Shown piece by piece: positions 61,900-64,000 of a DNA stretch of 64,000 bases. Positions within the stretch are counted from its first letter, which is position 1, and each line of letters starts with the position of its first letter. The notes under the pieces were generated by a model. It saw only the letters and a list, made by a program, of their open reading frames with translations, had not been told where the DNA came from and did not search any database. Both the position numbers and the translations under genes were made by a program. The stretch is from Capitella teleta (taxonomy: Eukaryota; Annelida; Polychaeta; Capitellidae), in NCBI GenBank assembly GCA_000328365.1, contig KB311578.1:22493-86492 (forward strand), in the 5' to 3' direction.

Positions 61900-62912
61900 A
61901 TGGTGGCGGAGGTGGGAAGAGGAGTTTTACTCGAGATGGGGCTGAAGTCGGACTGGTGGAGGGCGGTCAATCGTATAGCTATGGATTACAACCTCGATGG
62001 GGTCTACTATATGTTAAAATATAGAAGGCTGTCTGCAGAAGGAAAACGCTTGGCCAGAATTCCGGATGAATGGGGGTAGAGGAAATGGCGAAAGAAAAAG
62101 TGGAGAGGAAGGCATAGAGAGTTGGAGAAGTGGAGAGGAAAATTGAAAGGTACAGAGAGGACAAGAAGATATGCAGAAGAGAGGAAAGATCTGAGAATGG
62201 AGAGGTACGCTGATGGTGGAGATGGGGCCAGAGTGCGCATGATGGTCAGAAGAGATAGTCTGCTGGTGAGGGCAAATGCAAATGTGGCGTGGAGAAACGA
62301 TGAAGATTATAGGAAGTGTGTGTGCTGCGAAGAGGAGACGGAGAAGCATGTTCTATTTGAATGCCCAGTGTACGAAAGGCACAGGATCGAATGGAACAGA
62401 GTGTGGAAGATGGAGAAGGGGCAGGAAGATCCAATGAACGGAGTCCTAGGATTCGAAGTGTCGTCAGAGATGGACTGTTTAATTCTGAGAAGTGTGGGTG
62501 CGATATGGAGGGAAAGAGAGAAGCATGAGAGAGAAAGGGAGTAGGGAGACGAATTGAGAACCAAGAGATATTACGTTCCTTGTTTTTTGTTTTTGTTTTT
62601 GTTTTTGTTTTTGTTTTTGTTACACATTTGGGCTTCGATCTTTGGGCTTTAAGCGTCAGTGCAATTTATTTATTTATTTATTTTTATTTTTATTTTTTTT
62701 TATTTTTTTGTTCCATTATTTACCTTTGTTGCTCCGTTTATCGTTATGTTTATTTTATGTTTGTTATCTCCTTATGATTTACATATATCTTAATTTTCGT
62801 TATCTCACTCTATTTACTTATTATTTAATCTCTTGCTCCGAGGACAATCCCGTTATTATTTTTACAGAGTCCTGATATAAAAGGACTGAAATCTTTTGAC
62901 CTGACCTGACCT
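61900..62912 (+). mobile_element. LINE 3' fragment: ORF2 C-terminus, 3' UTR, TGACC tail
   Basis: From about 61900 to a stop at 62542-62544 one frame reads GLKSDWWRAVNRIA, then ERKDLRMERYADGG and the zinc-binding CVCCEEETEKHVLFECPVY. The CC-x2-C...H...C block is found at the C-terminus of many LINE ORF2 proteins. Only one stop interrupts this frame (62078-62080). The 3' UTR carries (TTTTTG)n at 62586-62620, T/A runs, and ends in CTGACCTGACCTG, a short tandem tail. The copy is severely 5'-truncated. It starts about 110 bp beyond the AP3D1 promoter block, pointing away from that gene. Confidence 0.85.
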
Positions 62913-64000
62913 GCCTTTGGCACAATTCGAAATATTACACTGTACATGACACTGTAGTTTAAATTGACAAAATAATATAACCCCATTCTAACATCGTTTC
63001 AAAATCCGACATCTCCCCCACATAAAGCCTGAGAAAATTACATTGAAAATCCTTCAAGTCTTTGATTGAAAAATAGTGGGTAGCTTAATAAGTGCAATAT
63101 AAAATGAAATGAAATAGTTTAAAATGTATGCTTTTCTTGTCGATCGTGTGTTTTGAAACCAGCCAGGTTGCGCTTAATTTGTTTTTGTGTCCACACCATA
63201 ATTATATACCAGTTCATTTCACAAATTCGCGGATGCATCATCATATATAAAGGCCAAAGAGCTATTATATGCCCATATATCTCGCTCACTCATCCTTCGT
63301 CGGAGGGACCGGATGGCAGCAAGCTTCGACATCCTCCTTCACTCCTCTGTGTCCACAGCGTGTTAACACCTCCAGGCTGTGCTCTAACCGATGCTTTCCT
63401 CTGTGTCCCTCTTCTTCCCCTGCCTTCAACGGTGCCCTGTCGTTGAGAGGCTGTCGATCACCGGAATGGCCAAAGCTCTGCTCAGTCTGCTGGCGACGAT
63501 AAAAAGAATGAAACAACAGTAGCTAGTGTCCTTTTTATCGTCACCAGCAGAGGTCAAGGGTCATTTCGTCCGAATGCCAGATTGCACGACAACCATTTCA
63601 CACGAATGCCTGCACCATTTCCCCCTGGTGTGTGTATAAATATTATTTGTGTACACATTTCACAACATGAAATGCAGTGACAGTGTTAATGATTATTATA
63701 GTCCATGCAAATCGGACGCTCAATCTTTCCGTCCTCGCCTTTCGACATCCAACTTTCGCATACGCACAGCATACCTGTAATGGAAGTTCGTATGGCATAT
63801 AATAAATTCTTTAATAATATGAAACTTCAAAGAACTCTTCAAATCAAATATTTACAGTATTATATTGGACATTCATTAGAAATTTTCATATTATTGTGAA
63901 ATAATTCACGAAGGTGAATTCACATTTAATCCAACTGCAATTGTGCAAATGATTGGGTTTTTTTTGGGTTTTTTTTACTATAGCATTCACGTGAGAACAA
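62913..64000. other. right flank, no recognised gene
   Basis: Open frames on both strands around 63150-63520 are not recognised as protein. The only structured item is the hairpin at 63487-63550. Confidence 0.4.
63487..63550. other. 20-bp stem hairpin with 24-nt loop
   Basis: CTGCTGGCGACGATAAAAAG (63487-63506) and CTTTTTATCGTCACCAGCAG (63531-63550) are inverted copies with one mismatch, separated by 24 bases. Pairing stops at both ends. The size resembles a short pre-miRNA or a MITE remnant. No other evidence favours an RNA gene. Confidence 0.6.

Overview
This window is animal nuclear DNA. Genes are split by GT-AG introns, the background is AT-rich, there is a 50-N assembly gap, and many decayed transposons are present. 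The gene set (AP-3 delta, L-threonine dehydrogenase, two Popeye genes, CUB/LDLa membrane proteins) is bilaterian. The number of MITE-like elements and LINE pieces fits a marine invertebrate, perhaps a deuterostome such as an echinoderm or hemichordate. That placement is inference; no marker here settles the species.

Layout. 1-8 kb is mobile-element debris: a broken Ty3/gypsy fossil with one 3' LTR, LINE pieces with endonuclease and reverse transcriptase parts, and a THAP-domain exon. 8.9-21.3 kb carries two paralogous minus-strand membrane-protein genes. One is seen only as its last exon (8943-9496). The other has signal peptide, CUB, LDLa and transmembrane exons over 16.0-21.3 kb. A 32-bp minisatellite lies between them and two small TA-flanked MITEs lie inside or near the second. 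25.4-34.6 kb holds two plus-strand Popeye-domain (POPDC/BVES-like) genes in tandem; the second lacks two introns of the first. 35-44 kb is gene-poor and repeat-rich: a head-to-head Harbinger-type element, an L2-like LINE piece, a related MITE and a 420-nt polypurine tract. 44.4-47.8 kb is an intact eight-exon mitochondrial TDH gene. 49.7-61.65 kb is a 26-exon AP3D1 gene on the minus strand whose 5.8-kb first intron holds a piggyBac-like MITE, a perfect 52-bp palindrome and an element with 230-bp inverted arms. Its promoter has twin E-boxes of CLEAR type. A LINE 3' fragment lies just upstream of it, and 63-64 kb has a strong hairpin.

The host genes are functionally separate: lysosomal sorting (AP3D1), mitochondrial threonine breakdown (TDH), cAMP-binding membrane proteins (POPDC) and a probable adhesion or receptor family (CUB-LDLa). 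I see no operon-like system. The most distinctive observations are the double-5'-end Harbinger structure, the tandem POPDC pair with intron loss, the CUB-LDLa-TM paralogues with an eight-cysteine LDLa module, and the AP3D1 promoter architecture. Splice models were built by eye from frame, phase and similarity, and need transcript evidence.
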